Shown: positions 6,519 through 6,692 of the stretch, in pieces | Layout of the letters: each line of letters starts with the position of its first letter | How positions within the stretch are numbered: the first letter of the stretch is position 1 | Origin: Deltaproteobacteria bacterium UBA5756 | GTDB taxonomy: Bacteria > Desulfobacterota > Syntrophorhabdia > Syntrophorhabdales > Syntrophorhabdaceae | Assembly (NCBI GenBank): GCA_002418985.1 | Contig: DIFE01000118.1 | Location: 15,669 to 22,360 of the forward strand | Length of the DNA stretch: 6,692 nt | Direction of reading: 5' to 3' | Notes under the pieces: generated by a model | What the model saw: only the letters and a program-made list of their open reading frames with translations | Database searches by the model: none | What the model was told of the DNA's origin: nothing | Position numbers and translations under genes: made by a program

Positions 6519-6576
6519 TGGGTGATAGGAGATACAAAAAAGACATGTCTTTTCGCATAACCTATTACCCACATCT
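6513..6576. repeat. Heptad-repeat inverted repeat, copy B (hairpin at the nitroreductase gene end)
   Basis: The left arm is GGGTGAT twice (6513-6526), then AGGAGAT (6527-6533). The right arm is GCATAACCTATTACCC (6555-6570). Bases 6520-6535 can pair with 6555-6570 with three mismatches and one G-U. Between them is a perfect 16-bp palindrome, AAAAGACATGTCTTTT (6538-6553). The layout and core sequence match copy A (2234-2312), so the two are members of one repeat family. The first heptad contains the TGA stop of the upstream gene. A terminator or mRNA-end role is possible. Confidence 0.7.
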
Positions 6577-6652
6577 GTCCAAAATAATATAAAGGACAAC
6601 CTCTTTCCGGACAGTCACAAACTAACGCATAGTCCCCCATATTCTTCCTCCA

Positions 6653-6692
6653 TCATTCCAACACTGCCTTCCCCCGTCATTCCGGCATCTTC
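6653..6692. repeat. Possible start of a dispersed GTCATTCCGGC-type repeat, cut by the window end
   Basis: TCATTCC occurs at 6653-6659 and again at 6677-6683, the second within CGTCATTCCGGCATCTTC (6675-6692). Sequences beginning GTCATTCC(G/C)GC are common arms of dispersed intergenic inverted repeats in many bacteria. The matching second arm would be beyond the window, so this cannot be confirmed. The rest of 6577-6652 shows no gene. Confidence 0.25.

Overview
The window reads as ordinary bacterial chromosome: every recognisable gene is on the + strand, gene spacing is tight, and base composition is moderately GC-rich (by eye in the mid-50s percent). The gene content (dnaX-ybaB-recR, a GTP-type PEP carboxykinase, a DUF1850 protein, a ferredoxin-nitroreductase fusion) and the gene-end heptad repeats suggest an anaerobic, possibly Desulfobacterota/deltaproteobacterial organism. 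That placement is an inference, since there is no rRNA or other firm marker.

Layout: (1) 1-2228 is the conserved replication/repair cluster dnaX (5' end cut by the window) - ybaB/ebfC - recR, with gaps of 11 and 6 nt, almost certainly one transcript. (2) 2229-2383 is an intergenic stretch dominated by a long inverted repeat built from 7-bp units, followed by a weak possible promoter and a strong ribosome binding site. (3) 2384-4186 is pckG, GTP-dependent phosphoenolpyruvate carboxykinase, with a DUF1850-like exported protein 38 nt behind it (4225-4695). (4) 4696-4959 is a gap with no convincing gene. (5) 4960-5601 is an exported protein of unknown function, followed after 29 nt by a ferredoxin-nitroreductase fusion (5631-6518). 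(6) 6513-6692 holds a second copy of the heptad inverted repeat, which overlaps the nitroreductase stop codon, and then the start of what may be another dispersed repeat, cut by the window end.

Functionally, DnaX (clamp loader), YbaB (nucleoid-associated) and RecR (recombination mediator) serve DNA replication and repair. PckG interconverts oxaloacetate and PEP, linking the C4-acid pool to gluconeogenesis or anaplerosis. The nitroreductase fusion is probably a flavin oxidoreductase fed by its own iron-sulfur domain.

The observations most worth a second look are a set of signals near the 3' end of dnaX that together match the layout of a programmed -1 frameshift cassette (Shine-Dalgarno-like AGGGA, in-frame A AAA AAG, hairpin, immediate -1 stop), and the paired heptad-repeat hairpins sitting exactly at two gene ends. 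I found no strong evidence for a wholly new multi-gene system.
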